Origin: Cryptosporangium aurantiacum
Lineage (GTDB): Bacteria > Actinomycetota > Actinomycetes > Mycobacteriales > Cryptosporangiaceae
Length of the DNA: 64,000 nucleotides
Assembly (NCBI RefSeq): GCF_900143005.1
Contig: NZ_FRCS01000003.1
Span: 186,001-250,000 of the forward strand
Direction of reading: 5' to 3'
Made by a program: the position numbers and the translations under genes. Positions 1-8,244 of this stretch are shown here, one piece after another; position 1 is the first letter of the stretch, and every line of letters starts with the position of its first letter. The notes under the pieces are model-generated. The model was not told the origin of the DNA. It made no database searches and was given only the letters and a program-made list of their open reading frames with translations.

Positions 1-369
1 ATGGGCATCAGGGCCTTCCAACCGCGAATCGTGCATTCAGGTCACAGCTTGTGTGCACACGACCGCAAGTCGTGTGGCGTTTCGCCGGGCTTCACCGGCC
101 CCGCGCGGGCCCTCCACACCTCGGCGGTCTCGGTCGCTGCCGACCTGCGCCGGCTGTTGATCTCCCCCTTCGCGCGACCGACGAGCATGAACGGGCTCAG
201 TCATCCGGCCACCTCCCTGACGCCGACGCCGTTCGAGGCGTTGTTGGCGGTCGCGCGCCGTTGGCCGGCGGACCGTGCGCCGGCTGAGTCGGCGGTCGCG
301 TTCCCGCATGGGGGCTGGCCGAGCATCGTCGTTGTGTCGGCTGCAGTCGGTCGGCCCGTGCATGCGTTC
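1..369. other. No gene recognised at the left edge
   Basis: This stretch lies downstream of the sigma factor gene, which reads leftward and ends at 370. Open frames cross it on both strands, but their translations are arginine- and proline-rich low-complexity text of the kind produced by antisense frames in GC-rich DNA, with no recognisable motif. A gene fragment cut by the window edge cannot be excluded. Confidence 0.4.
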
Positions 370-1188
370 TCAATCCTCAGCGAGGAGCTGAGTGCGTAGC
401 CGCGCGAGCGTCGTGGCGAGTAGCCGCGAGACGTGCATCTGGGAGATGCCGATTTCCTGCGCGATCTGGCTCTGCGTCATGTCGGCGAAGAAGCGCAGTC
501 CCAAGATCTGTCGTTCTCGTTCGGGCAGTGCCGCCAGCAGCGGCATCAGCGCTTCATGGTTCTCCACGAGGTCGAGGGCAGGATCGGCGCCGCCGAGTGT
601 CTGGCCGAGGGATGGTGCCTCCGCCTCGCCCCCGAGAGGAGTGTCCAGCGACGTCGACGCGTAGGCATTGGCGGCCTGCAGCCCTTCGATGACCTCCTCG
701 ATCGGGATACCGAGATGGGCGGCCAACGTCCGGGCGGTCGGAGCCCGGCCGTCGCGCTGGGAGAGCTCGTTGATCGCGAGCCCGAGCTGCAGATGCAGTT
801 CCTGAAGCCGTCGGGGAACCCTGACGTCCCAGCCGAGATCGCGAAAGTGCCGGCGGACCTCCCCGGCGATCGTCGGAATGGCGTAGCCCAGGAAATTCAC
901 CCCGCGGCCAGGGTCGAACCGATCAATGGCTTTGAGCAGGCCGAGCCGCGCTACCTGAATCAGGTCCTCAAAGGGTTCACCGCGATTGCGAAACCGCCGG
1001 GCCAGATTCTCAGCAAGCGGAAGATGAAGCCCTACGAGCCGCTCCCTGAGCGCGGCACGCCTCGGATCGGCGGGGTCGAGTGCCGCGTAACGCCGGAACA
1101 GGGGCTCGACGTCGGCGTAGCGGTCGTAGCTCCTGCCGACGTCACCCAACTCCCCCTCGGCCGAGGAAGGACCTGTCTCCACCGCCAT
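370..1188 (-). CDS. SigB/SigF/SigG-family RNA polymerase sigma factor
   Basis: Alternative sigma factor of the SigB/SigF group, 272 residues. Region 2 is clear around residues 60-115: an RFRNRGEPFEDLIQ core followed by GLLKAIDRFDP and GEVRRHFRD. A region 3 helix block follows, then region 4 near the C-terminus with LPERERQILGLRFF and the helix-turn-helix MTQSQIAQEIGISQMHVSRL. A longer open frame exists upstream, but the ATG at 1188 is preceded by a GGAGG box 5 bases away, and residues before it look like noise. In actinomycetes this family serves stress and differentiation regulons and is usually held by anti-sigma factors. No anti-sigma or anti-anti-sigma gene is adjacent here, so partner switching must be encoded elsewhere. 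Family call is firm; the regulon is unknown. Confidence 0.93.
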   Translation of the reverse strand: MAVETGPSSAEGELGDVGRSYDRYADVEPLFRRYAALDPADPRRAALRERLVGLHLPLAENLARRFRNRGEPFEDLIQVARLGLLKAIDRFDPGRGVNFLGYAIPTIAGEVRRHFRDLGWDVRVPRRLQELHLQLGLAINELSQRDGRAPTARTLAAHLGIPIEEVIEGLQAANAYASTSLDTPLGGEAEAPSLGQTLGGADPALDLVENHEALMPLLAALPERERQILGLRFFADMTQSQIAQEIGISQMHVSRLLATTLARLRTQLLAED

Positions 1189-1513
1189 GCCGCTCCTCCT
1201 TCCCCCGCGGTGACCACTCCTCCGCACGGTGTTCCGGCAATCGCGAGGGGCCCGCAGAGCACAGCGCGGTGGTCGTGCACCCTCGATAGCCACTCGATAC
1301 CCCTGCCAACCGCCACGAGCCGGGCGCCGTGGCCGGATCGACGGGATCACCGGAGTCGTTGAGGCTCCCGCCATCGATTGAGTAGACCCGTATGCGGTCA
1401 GTCGCGCAGGGTCGTCCTCGCGTCGCGCCGCAGCGTGAGTGCAGGACCGGCGCCGACCACCCCCGGCGCACTTCCTGAGGTGTAAATAGCGTGTCGGTGG
1501 TGATGTAACTGTT
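1189..1513. other. Divergent intergenic region between sigma factor and lipoprotein genes
   Basis: About 325 bases separate the leftward sigma gene from the rightward lipoprotein gene and should hold both promoters. I looked for the SigF-type pair (GTTT and GGGTA about 15 bases apart) and found no convincing copy. The only AT-richer patch is near 1480-1490 (GTGTAAATAGCG), shortly before the GTG start at 1514. Confidence 0.4.
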
Positions 1514-1924
1514 GTGACGAAATGGCCGGGGTGCCGAGCGCTGGCCGTCGCTGGGGCCATGATCGCTCTGGGCGGCTGCGGAGTGCTGGAATCGGTGCAG
1601 CACGAGGCACGCGATGCCGCCACCCGTTTCGCCGCGGCCGTGGACGCTAGGCAGATGTCCGCGGCGTGTGTGCAGCTGGCTCCGGCGACGCGCACGGAGC
1701 TGGAGTCGGACGAGCAGAGTTCCTGTCCGGAGGCGCTGCAGACCGCGAAGCTGCCACCCGCTGGTTCCGTGGGGCGCGTCGATGTCTACGGTCAGCAGGC
1801 CCGGGTGGTCTTCGACGGCGACACGTTCTTCCTCACCCGCACGTCCGGCGGGTGGAAGATCACCGCGGCCGGTTGCCGGCTCCAGTCCGGCGAGGTCTAC
1901 GACTGCACCGTGAAAGGCCGGTGA
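1514..1924 (+). CDS. Putative secreted lipoprotein, unknown function
   Basis: A 136-residue protein with a lipoprotein signal: a short basic N-terminus, a hydrophobic stretch and the lipobox LGGC at about residues 19-22, so the mature protein would be lipid-anchored on the outer face of the membrane. The rest is a small soluble domain with a helical segment rich in Ala (HEARDAATRFAAAVDARQ) and a strand-rich second half ending GGWKITAAGCRL, with several cysteines. The pattern resembles small actinobacterial lipoproteins of the SnoaL/NTF2-like kind, but I cannot name a family. Start is GTG; no good ribosome binding site is visible, so the message may be leaderless or the start slightly different. 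It is followed after 7 bases by a tiny membrane peptide gene and a DUF6766 gene, probably one operon. Confidence 0.75.
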   Translation: MTKWPGCRALAVAGAMIALGGCGVLESVQHEARDAATRFAAAVDARQMSAACVQLAPATRTELESDEQSSCPEALQTAKLPPAGSVGRVDVYGQQARVVFDGDTFFLTRTSGGWKITAAGCRLQSGEVYDCTVKGR

Positions 1925-1931
1925 GCGTGCG

Positions 1932-2015
1932 ATGCGCGCGATCTTCCTCGGATGCCTGCTGCTGATCGGCGTCGGGCTGGGCTGCTTTTTCCTCCTCGGC
2001 GGACTGCACCGATGA
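1932..2015 (+). CDS. 27-residue single-span membrane peptide
   Basis: A very short frame starting at ATG 1932 encodes about 27 residues, nearly all hydrophobic: an MRAIF start, a run of Leu, Ile, Gly and Val, a second CFFLLGG patch and a His-Arg end. It reads as one transmembrane helix. Its TGA overlaps the ATG of the following DUF6766 gene as ATGA (2012-2015), and it begins 7 bases after the lipoprotein stop. That spacing and overlap suggest a translated, coupled gene rather than chance. Function unknown; it could be a leader for translation of the next gene or a small subunit of the same membrane assembly. Confidence 0.5.
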   Translation: MRAIFLGCLLLIGVGLGCFFLLGGLHR

Positions 2016-2692
2016 GCCGGCTGAGCAGCCTGCGCAATCACGGACTCGGCCTGGGATTCCTGCTGCTCTTCGGGGCCGCCCTGATCGGGCAGGCCTTCGC
2101 CGGCCACGCCGCGTTCAACGCCGATCAGGCCGGCAGCGGCCTGCCCGGCATCTCACTGGGCCGCTACGTCACCTCGGCCTCATTCGCCGCCGACGTCGCG
2201 GAGAACTGGCAGTCGGAGTATCTGCAGTTCTTCCTCTACATCTTGCTCACCGTGTGGCTGGTGCAGCGTGGGTCCCCGGAGTCCAAGCCACTGGCAGACG
2301 TCGGCACCGAATCTGACGAACAGCAGCTCACCGGCGCCTATGCCCGGCCGGACTCCCCGGCACCGGTCCGCCGCGGCGGCTGGATCGGCAGCCTCTACGG
2401 CCGGTCGCTGGGGCTCACGATGGGCGCGATCTTCCTGCTGTCCTGGCTCGCGCAGTCCGTGGCCGGTGTCGCGGCCTACAACGAAACCCAACTGCGAGAA
2501 CTTGAAGCCCCGGTGAGCTGGGCACAGTACGCGGCATCCGCCGACTTCTGGAACCGGACTCTGCAGAACTGGCAGTCGGAGTTCCTCGCGGTGGCCTCCA
2601 TGGCGATCCTCTCCATCTACCTGCGTCAGCGCGGTTCACCGGAATCCAAACCGGTCGGCGCCGCGCACTCGGCCACCGGCACCGAAGGATGA
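2012..2692 (+). CDS. DUF6766-type integral membrane protein with internal duplication
   Basis: A 226-residue membrane protein built from two similar halves, at about 10-95 and 130-215. Each half has a hydrophobic helix (LGLGFLLLFGAALIGQ; LGLTMGAIFLLSWLAQ), then a G-x-A-x-(F/Y)-N motif, an aromatic/Ser linker, an NWQSE(Y/F)L motif, a second hydrophobic helix, and the same closing motif QRGSPESKP. That gives four membrane spans with the SPESKP tails on the same side. The pattern fits the actinobacterial family DUF6766, whose function is unknown. The ATG at 2012 overlaps the preceding 27-residue frame; an upstream start would add a non-matching extension. A hairpin terminator follows directly after the stop. 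Confidence 0.8.
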   Translation: MSRLSSLRNHGLGLGFLLLFGAALIGQAFAGHAAFNADQAGSGLPGISLGRYVTSASFAADVAENWQSEYLQFFLYILLTVWLVQRGSPESKPLADVGTESDEQQLTGAYARPDSPAPVRRGGWIGSLYGRSLGLTMGAIFLLSWLAQSVAGVAAYNETQLRELEAPVSWAQYAASADFWNRTLQNWQSEFLAVASMAILSIYLRQRGSPESKPVGAAHSATGTEG

Positions 2693-2694
2693 AA

Positions 2695-2715
2695 CCCCGG
2701 ACCCCCGGTCCGGGG
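2695..2715 (+). terminator. Hairpin terminator after the DUF6766 gene
   Basis: Perfect 9-bp inverted repeat CCCCGGACC / GGTCCGGGG with a 3-base spacer, starting 3 bases after the stop codon. There is no U-tract, which is normal for high-GC actinomycete terminators. The histidine kinase gene ends at 2888 facing it. Confidence 0.6.
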
Positions 2716-2887
2716 CAGCAAACGCTGGCGAGACCGCATTCCACCGGAATTGGGCCCTGGCGGGCGCGTTCAGCGACCGGCGGGCGAGAACTTCCCGGCC
2801 GCGGACGAGCTCGGCCGCTGCACGTGCGAAGTGCTGCCGGTCACATCGCCGGAAGGCCGGCGGTCGCGGTCGCAGAGCGGCCGCCAG

Positions 2888-5800
2888 TCAGGTGACAGGC
2901 AGAGTGAAACTGATGAGAGTGCCGCCGCCGGGATTGTCGGCGGCGGTGATGGCGCCGCCGTGGCGGTGCACGATCTGGTGGCAGATGGCCAGTCCGAGTC
3001 CGGTGCCGGCGTAGGTGCGATGGGCGTTGACGCGGTAGAAGGTGCCGAAGACGTGGGGTTGGTCAGCGGCGGGGATGCCGATGCCGCGGTCGGCGACGTG
3101 GATCCGTGCGTGGCCGGGCTGGTCGGCGCCGAGTTCGGCGGTGATGTCGATGGTGGCGGGCTGTCCGGGCCGGGTGTATTTGAGGGCGTTGCCGATGAGG
3201 TTGTCCAGTAGTTGCCGGGTCAGGACCGGGTCGGCGTGCACGATCGGTAGGCGGCTGACCCGGATGCGGGGTGGTTCGGCGCCGGCTGCCGGCAGGTGGG
3301 CGGTGCGTTCGGTGACGATGTCGGCGACGACGGTGTTCAGGTCGACGTCATGGGGCTGGAGGTGGCTGTCGCGGGCGGTGGCGTAGCCGAGCAGGTCGTC
3401 GATCAGGTGACGCATCCGGTCGACGCCGGCCTGCAGGCGGGTGAGCATCGTCCCCGTTGCGGCGGCGTCGCTGGCGTTCTCGGAGCCGAGGGTGTCGGCG
3501 ATCAGCTCGGCGTATCCGGCGATCGCGGCCAGCGGTGCCTTGAGGTCGTGCGCGACTACCCCGGCGAAGGCTCGGAGCTCGGCCTCGCGCTCGCGCAGCG
3601 CGGTGATGTCGTGGGAAGCGGCGACGGCGCCGATGATCGCGCCGTGGGTATCGCGCAACGGCCGGGCGTGCAGCAGCAGCGATCGGCGTGTCCCGTCCGG
3701 CCGCGGAATGGTGGCCTCGAGGCCGTCGACGTGGGTGCCGTTCAGGGCCTGCATCAGCGGGGTCTCGCCGACGGGCACCGGGGTGCCGTCGGGGTAGGCC
3801 AGGGCGACTCTCGGGATGGCCTCGGTGATGGACAGGGGTCCGTCGCCGGATGGCAGCGCGCGCCGGGCATTGCGATTGGCGTGCACGATCGTGCCATCGG
3901 TGTCGCAGGTAATGACCGTGACCTCGATCGCGTCGAGCACCTGGGTCAGGTAATCCTTGTGAACCGCGAGCTGGTCCCGGGCGGTGCGCAGGCGATCGGC
4001 GGTAGCCGCCAGATCCGCCTCGACCGCCTTCCGGCGGCTGATGTCGGTGCAGACTCCGTCGACGAACAGCCGGCCGTGCTCGTAGCGGGCTGAGGCCCGG
4101 GTCCACACCCACCGGGTGACGCCGTCGTAGCCGAGCACCCGGCATTCCACGGAGGCCGAGTCACCCGCCGAGACCTGGGCGTGGAACGCGGCGAAGGCGG
4201 GCAGGTCGTCGGGGTGCATACGGTCGGCCAACACCTGAGCAAGGTCGGCGTCGGTGGGCAGATCACCGCCGAAGACCGCGCTGCCGTCGGGGCTCGCGTA
4301 CACGCTCTGGACCGTGCCGTCGGGGCGAATCTCCACGGTCCACAGGTAGTCGTTGACCTGTTCGACGATGCGGTCGAAGTCGCGGCGGGCTGCGGCGAGC
4401 GCGAGAGTGAGCTCTTCGGCGCGGCGCCGTTCCACGAACCGGCCGAGGTGGGCGCTGACCGCATCAAGCATCGCCAGGACGTCCGGGTCGTGCGGCAGAT
4501 CGGCGTCGGTGAAGAAGGCCAGCACGCCCAGTACGCGCCGGCCGCTGCGTACCGGCACGCCGATTCCGGTCTGTAGCCCGGCCCGGCGCGCGGCGCCCGC
4601 CCGGGTGAAGTTCGGGATGTCCCGGGGCAGCGCGCTGCTCCAGACCTCGGTGCCGCGCTGCCACACAGCCCCGGCCAGGCCCTGACCCCGCTCCATGGCC
4701 AGCGGGCCGTCACCGGTGAACACCGTCAGGTCCCGGCCGGGCGCGGTCCACGAACTCACCCGGGCGATGCAGCTTCGGTCGTCGCTGACCTCCCAGTACT
4801 CGCCGCACGCCCAGCCCAGCTCCCCGGCGATCGCGGCGACCGCACCGATCGCGGCCTGCTGCGCGGACGTCACTTCCGAGAGCACTTGGGCCACCGCGTG
4901 CCGGGCACGGCGCAGACCCTCGGCACGGTGGGCCTCGGTGACGTCGTGCAGGGCCACGACCGCGCCGAGGCGGCGCCCGTCGGGAGTGACGATCGGGCCG
5001 GCGTTGGCAAGAAACCGCCGGAACGCCCCGTCCTGGCCGTGCACCGCGAGCTGCTGACCGCGCACGGTTTCCCCGCGCAGCGCACGCATCACCGGCAGCT
5101 GCGAGACACCGAGGCGGGTGCGCTCGTCGGTGCCGTAGACCTCCAGTTCGCCGGCCCACGTCTCGAGGTCGCGTGGCTGAACACCGCCGTGGCTCTCGCT
5201 CATCGCCCGGTTGACCACCAACAGCTGCCCCGACGGATCGCAGGCGGCCACCCCGGTGTCCAGGCTGTCGAGCACGGTGTGCAGGAACGTGCGCTCGTCG
5301 GCCAGCCGCCTGCGCTCCTCCTCCAGCTGGACCTGAGCCGCCTTCCGGGCAGTGATGTCGTGCAGGAACGCATGGAACCTCGGTTCGCCGCGCTCCACGC
5401 TGACCTGCAGGGTCATCTCGATCGGGAACTCCCGGCCGGCGTGGTCGACTGCCGCCATCTCCAGCCGCCGACCGGCCAGCGCCGACACCCCGGTGGCCCG
5501 GACGCGCGCCAGCCCGGCCTCGTGCGCGGCCCGGTACTGAGCGGGAACGATCAGCTCGGTGACCGGCCGGCCCAGCGCCTCGGCGGCGGAGAATCCGAAC
5601 AGGTGCTCGGCCGCGGCGTTCCAGGCCGTGACCTGCCCGGCGGCGTCGATGGACACGTAGGCGTCATTGGCGCTGTCGAGGACCGCCTGCATGCGGGCTG
5701 CCGTCAGCAGCACCTCGCCGTGCGCCAACCGCAGTGCGATCTCCGACTCCGCCGCGGCCGCGAGATCCCGCAGAATCTCCAGCTCCTCCTCGCTCCACTG

Positions 5801-6250
5801 CCTGACCTTGGTGTCGGTCACGCAGAAAGAACCCAGCACATGACCCTCGGGACTGTGCAGCGGGAAACCCGCGTACGCGATCGCGTCGTAGTCGACGATC
5901 GCCGGATTCGTGCGCAGCCGCTCGTGCGTCCGCGCGTCGGCGACCACCAGCGGAGCGTCGTCGGCCACCACATACTTGCAGTACGAGTGCGACAGGGGCG
6001 TCTGCCGCGACACCGCCAGCTCCCCGGACAACCCGCAGTCGCTGGCGAAAACCTGACGATCGGCCTCGACCAGCGACACCAGCGCCACCGGCACCCGCAG
6101 CAACCGCGCCGCCAGCGCCGTCAACCGATCCAACGACGGCGCCGGAGCCTCGCCGGTCAATCCGGTGGCACGCAACGCCCCCAGCCGGGCTTCCTCAGCC
6201 ACCCGGCCCGACGCGCCAGAAGACCGACCCGACGTCATAATCCAGCCCAT
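2888..6250 (-). CDS. Multi-sensor histidine kinase (GAF-PAS-PAS-GAF-PAS-PAS-HisKA-HATPase)
   Basis: Large soluble sensor kinase of 1120 residues with no membrane span. Order of domains: GAF (about 30-180), PAS with PAC (185-305), PAS (320-440), GAF (450-610), PAS (620-745), PAS (765-885), dimerisation/phosphoacceptor domain with H-box VVAHDLKAPL (His about 901), and the ATP-binding domain with N-box NLIGNALKY (about 1017), DRGIGI and GTGLGLAI. All catalytic boxes are intact. The first GAF contains SYCKYVV and VLGSFCV, typical of bacterial GAF sensors; no conserved chromophore cysteine can be assigned. No response regulator gene is adjacent, so it is an orphan kinase. The start is uncertain: ATG 6250 or ATG 6238 would both serve. 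It probably senses a cytosolic small molecule or redox state; that is inference. Confidence 0.92.
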   Translation of the reverse strand: MGWIMTSGRSSGASGRVAEEARLGALRATGLTGEAPAPSLDRLTALAARLLRVPVALVSLVEADRQVFASDCGLSGELAVSRQTPLSHSYCKYVVADDAPLVVADARTHERLRTNPAIVDYDAIAYAGFPLHSPEGHVLGSFCVTDTKVRQWSEEELEILRDLAAAAESEIALRLAHGEVLLTAARMQAVLDSANDAYVSIDAAGQVTAWNAAAEHLFGFSAAEALGRPVTELIVPAQYRAAHEAGLARVRATGVSALAGRRLEMAAVDHAGREFPIEMTLQVSVERGEPRFHAFLHDITARKAAQVQLEEERRRLADERTFLHTVLDSLDTGVAACDPSGQLLVVNRAMSESHGGVQPRDLETWAGELEVYGTDERTRLGVSQLPVMRALRGETVRGQQLAVHGQDGAFRRFLANAGPIVTPDGRRLGAVVALHDVTEAHRAEGLRRARHAVAQVLSEVTSAQQAAIGAVAAIAGELGWACGEYWEVSDDRSCIARVSSWTAPGRDLTVFTGDGPLAMERGQGLAGAVWQRGTEVWSSALPRDIPNFTRAGAARRAGLQTGIGVPVRSGRRVLGVLAFFTDADLPHDPDVLAMLDAVSAHLGRFVERRRAEELTLALAAARRDFDRIVEQVNDYLWTVEIRPDGTVQSVYASPDGSAVFGGDLPTDADLAQVLADRMHPDDLPAFAAFHAQVSAGDSASVECRVLGYDGVTRWVWTRASARYEHGRLFVDGVCTDISRRKAVEADLAATADRLRTARDQLAVHKDYLTQVLDAIEVTVITCDTDGTIVHANRNARRALPSGDGPLSITEAIPRVALAYPDGTPVPVGETPLMQALNGTHVDGLEATIPRPDGTRRSLLLHARPLRDTHGAIIGAVAASHDITALREREAELRAFAGVVAHDLKAPLAAIAGYAELIADTLGSENASDAAATGTMLTRLQAGVDRMRHLIDDLLGYATARDSHLQPHDVDLNTVVADIVTERTAHLPAAGAEPPRIRVSRLPIVHADPVLTRQLLDNLIGNALKYTRPGQPATIDITAELGADQPGHARIHVADRGIGIPAADQPHVFGTFYRVNAHRTYAGTGLGLAICHQIVHRHGGAITAADNPGGGTLISFTLPVT

Positions 6251-6561
6251 CGGCCACCACCGCGGCTAGCTGAGGAAGCTTCTCCTCTCCAACCTCCGGC
6301 GGAGGCCGCGCACGCACGATTTTGGCCCCAACGAGCCCGCGCGCCGCCTGCAGAGCCGTACTCGCGGCGCTTCCGAGCGCCGCCTCACAGGTGAATGGTG
6401 ACGCCGCTCAGAGAGCCTCGGGGTCGCATCGGCACGCTCGCCCGTGGAGCGTGGGCTCTGACCACCGCGGCGTCTCGGCCGCGACGTGCTCGGGCGACGC
6501 CGACGCCGACGCTCACCTACGCGTCAGGTCAATCCGACGACACGCTGCCCGCGCTCAAGTC
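6251..6561. other. Intergenic, no gene seen
   Basis: About 310 bases between the 3-prime end of a small membrane protein gene and the 5-prime end of the kinase gene. It should contain the kinase promoter on the minus strand, but no clear -35/-10 pair stands out. Overlapping frames here are arginine-rich and unconvincing. Confidence 0.4.
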
Positions 6562-6981
6562 CTACGCGGCAGACAGGAGCCAGAACACGGCCATCGCGGC
6601 GACCACCAGCCCGCCCAGCCGTACGGCGATCCGTCGTCGATGGCGGGCGCGGACGTCGTAACCCGGGTACACCGCCACCCCCATCGCGTGCGGAACGTCC
6701 GGCCCCTTCACCGACAAGTACACCGCGTCGTTGAGGAGCCACGCCGCGGCGGCGAGCCCCAGCAGCACGAGGCTGTACCTGGCCGGCACCGGCCACCCCG
6801 GACCGGCGAAGCCGAACAGCACAGCCCCGTCGACCGCGAGTAGACCCAGACCCAGCACAAGGCAGATCAGCTTCTCCGACAGGAACAGCGAGTTAGGCAA
6901 ATCCCGGAACAGAAGGAACAGCGCCACCCAGACCACGACGAGCTGAGCCACCACGAGCGCAAGCCACGCTATCCAGGTCAT
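6562..6981 (-). CDS. Small integral membrane protein, unknown function
   Basis: A 139-residue hydrophobic protein starting MTWIAWLALVV, with probably four transmembrane segments at about 3-25, 35-55, 65-90 and 115-137, and a polar basic loop near 100-112 (DVRARHRRR). A longer frame runs upstream to 7104, but its extra residues are not hydrophobic or family-like, and the ATG at 6981 begins exactly at the first membrane helix. I do not recognise the family. Its neighbours (histidine kinase downstream, ZIP transporter upstream, all leftward but widely spaced) give no strong clue. Confidence 0.7.
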   Translation of the reverse strand: MTWIAWLALVVAQLVVVWVALFLLFRDLPNSLFLSEKLICLVLGLGLLAVDGAVLFGFAGPGWPVPARYSLVLLGLAAAAWLLNDAVYLSVKGPDVPHAMGVAVYPGYDVRARHRRRIAVRLGGLVVAAMAVFWLLSAA

Positions 6982-7250
6982 TCCAACCCCGCTCCCATCG
7001 ACGCGACCCTGGCCGACGGTCCACATTCGAGTCGACCACAGGGTACAGAGACCCGCGGCCCTCGGAGCGGCCTGAGGCGAGCACGCCCACGCGCCGTGCC
7101 TCACTAGGCGACATCGACCTGGCGACCGCGCCGTGAGCCGCCGCGAGTTCTGTGGCCCCTCGTGAATGCATGCGTCCCGCGCGGCGGCTCGCGGCGTTTC
7201 GGCGAAGAGTCCTGCGAGAGGGCGCGGAGCAAGCAGGCATGCAACCGTGC

Positions 7251-8024
7251 TCAGAGGGTCGCCAAGACGAACGACAGCACGAAACCCGCGGTGGTGCTCA
7301 GGGCGACGAGTGGGCCGCCCTTCTCGTAGGCCTCGGGCATCAGGGTGTCGGCCAGCGAGGCGAGTACGGCGCCGGCGGCGAATGCCAGCGGCAACGAGAT
7401 CGTCTCGGGTGACGCGGTGGAGAGCGGGCCGGCGCCGACCACCACAGCTAGGGTCAGGAGCGCTGCGCAGGCCAGCCAGGTTCCGAACACGAAACGCTGG
7501 GAACGTCCCTGTTCTCGCATGGAGGCACTTCCCACCAGGGCTTCCGGGAAGTTCGAGACGAAGATCGCCGCGAGCAGCGCCAGCCCTCCCGTGCCTTCCC
7601 CGAGCGACACCCCGAGCGCGACGTTCTCCGGAACACCGTCGAGGGTGACGGCGGCCAGCAGCGCCAGCCCGGCGGCTCCGGAGGTCGATGCCGATGACGG
7701 TGCCCTGTCTGTGGCCGCGGCGTCGGGATCGAGCTTTTCACTGCCCTCGGACTCTTCGTGTCTGCCGGCCGCTACCCGATCCAGCCACGCGCTGAGAATC
7801 GTGAAAACCACCGCACCGACGATCAAGCCGACAGCCGCACGCCAAATCCCCCCGTGCTCGTAGGCGTCCTCGAACAACTCGAAGGCCAGGGCTGTGATGA
7901 GCGCCCCGGCCGCGAACGCGAGCATTCCCGCCAGCACCGCCTTGGGCAGCCGGATCCGGGCACCGACCAACGCGCCGAGAACCAACGCACTCGAGGCGAT
8001 GACACCGAAGATGAGCGCATCCAT
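7251..8024 (-). CDS. ZIP-family divalent metal transporter
   Basis: A 257-residue polytopic protein of the ZIP (Zrt/Irt-like) family with about eight membrane spans and a hydrophilic, acidic loop in the middle (about residues 85-115) where ZIP proteins carry their variable metal-binding loop. The two signature helices are present as DGVPENVALG and SNFPEALVG, corresponding to helices 4 and 5 that form the binuclear metal site. In place of the usual H-N-x-P-E-G, the first reads D-G-V-P-E-N, so a histidine ligand is replaced by aspartate, seen in some actinobacterial ZIP branches. It probably imports Zn, Fe, Mn or possibly Ni. It sits about 1.5 kb from the nickel-enzyme cluster, but there is no shared operator, so a link to nickel supply is only a guess. 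Confidence 0.85.
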   Translation of the reverse strand: MDALIFGVIASSALVLGALVGARIRLPKAVLAGMLAFAAGALITALAFELFEDAYEHGGIWRAAVGLIVGAVVFTILSAWLDRVAAGRHEESEGSEKLDPDAAATDRAPSSASTSGAAGLALLAAVTLDGVPENVALGVSLGEGTGGLALLAAIFVSNFPEALVGSASMREQGRSQRFVFGTWLACAALLTLAVVVGAGPLSTASPETISLPLAFAAGAVLASLADTLMPEAYEKGGPLVALSTTAGFVLSFVLATL

Positions 8025-8114
8025 GACCGCTCACTACCCGCGCGTAGCACCGAACACTCGCTGCAGGCCCCCAGGCGACAGCCTCGAAGCACTGGGGTTC
8101 GGCAGACCCCCAGC

Positions 8115-8179
8115 GATCCGGCCGACCGACTGTAGGTCTTCCCACAGCCGGCGACCCCCATCACGACGATCGTGGGCAC
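8115..8179 (-). pseudogene. Possible gluconokinase N-terminal remnant
   Basis: Reading leftward from a GTG at 8179, about 15 residues match the start of a gluconokinase-type P-loop kinase: VPTIVVMGVAGCGKT. A one-base frame change then allows TVGR, the usual continuation, after which similarity stops. No full-length kinase frame follows, so at most this is a scrap left by a deletion. It is interesting because gluconate is the proposed product of the neighbouring pathway. The match is short and could be coincidental or belong to another kinase family. Confidence 0.35.
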
Positions 8180-8244
8180 TGCGTCCGCCTTCCAAGCCCT
8201 GGTTCGGGCTCAAGCCGTAGGGGGCGGGACCCAGCCCCTATAGG

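Noticed and set aside
1-399. Open frames at the left edge on both strands
   Set aside because: No family motif, no ribosome binding site inside the window and low-complexity translations.
4886-6394. Long rightward open frame (about 500 codons) opposite the histidine kinase gene
   Set aside because: Antisense to a well-defined kinase; its translation is Arg/Gly/Val-rich without motifs, a normal side effect of GC-rich codon use.
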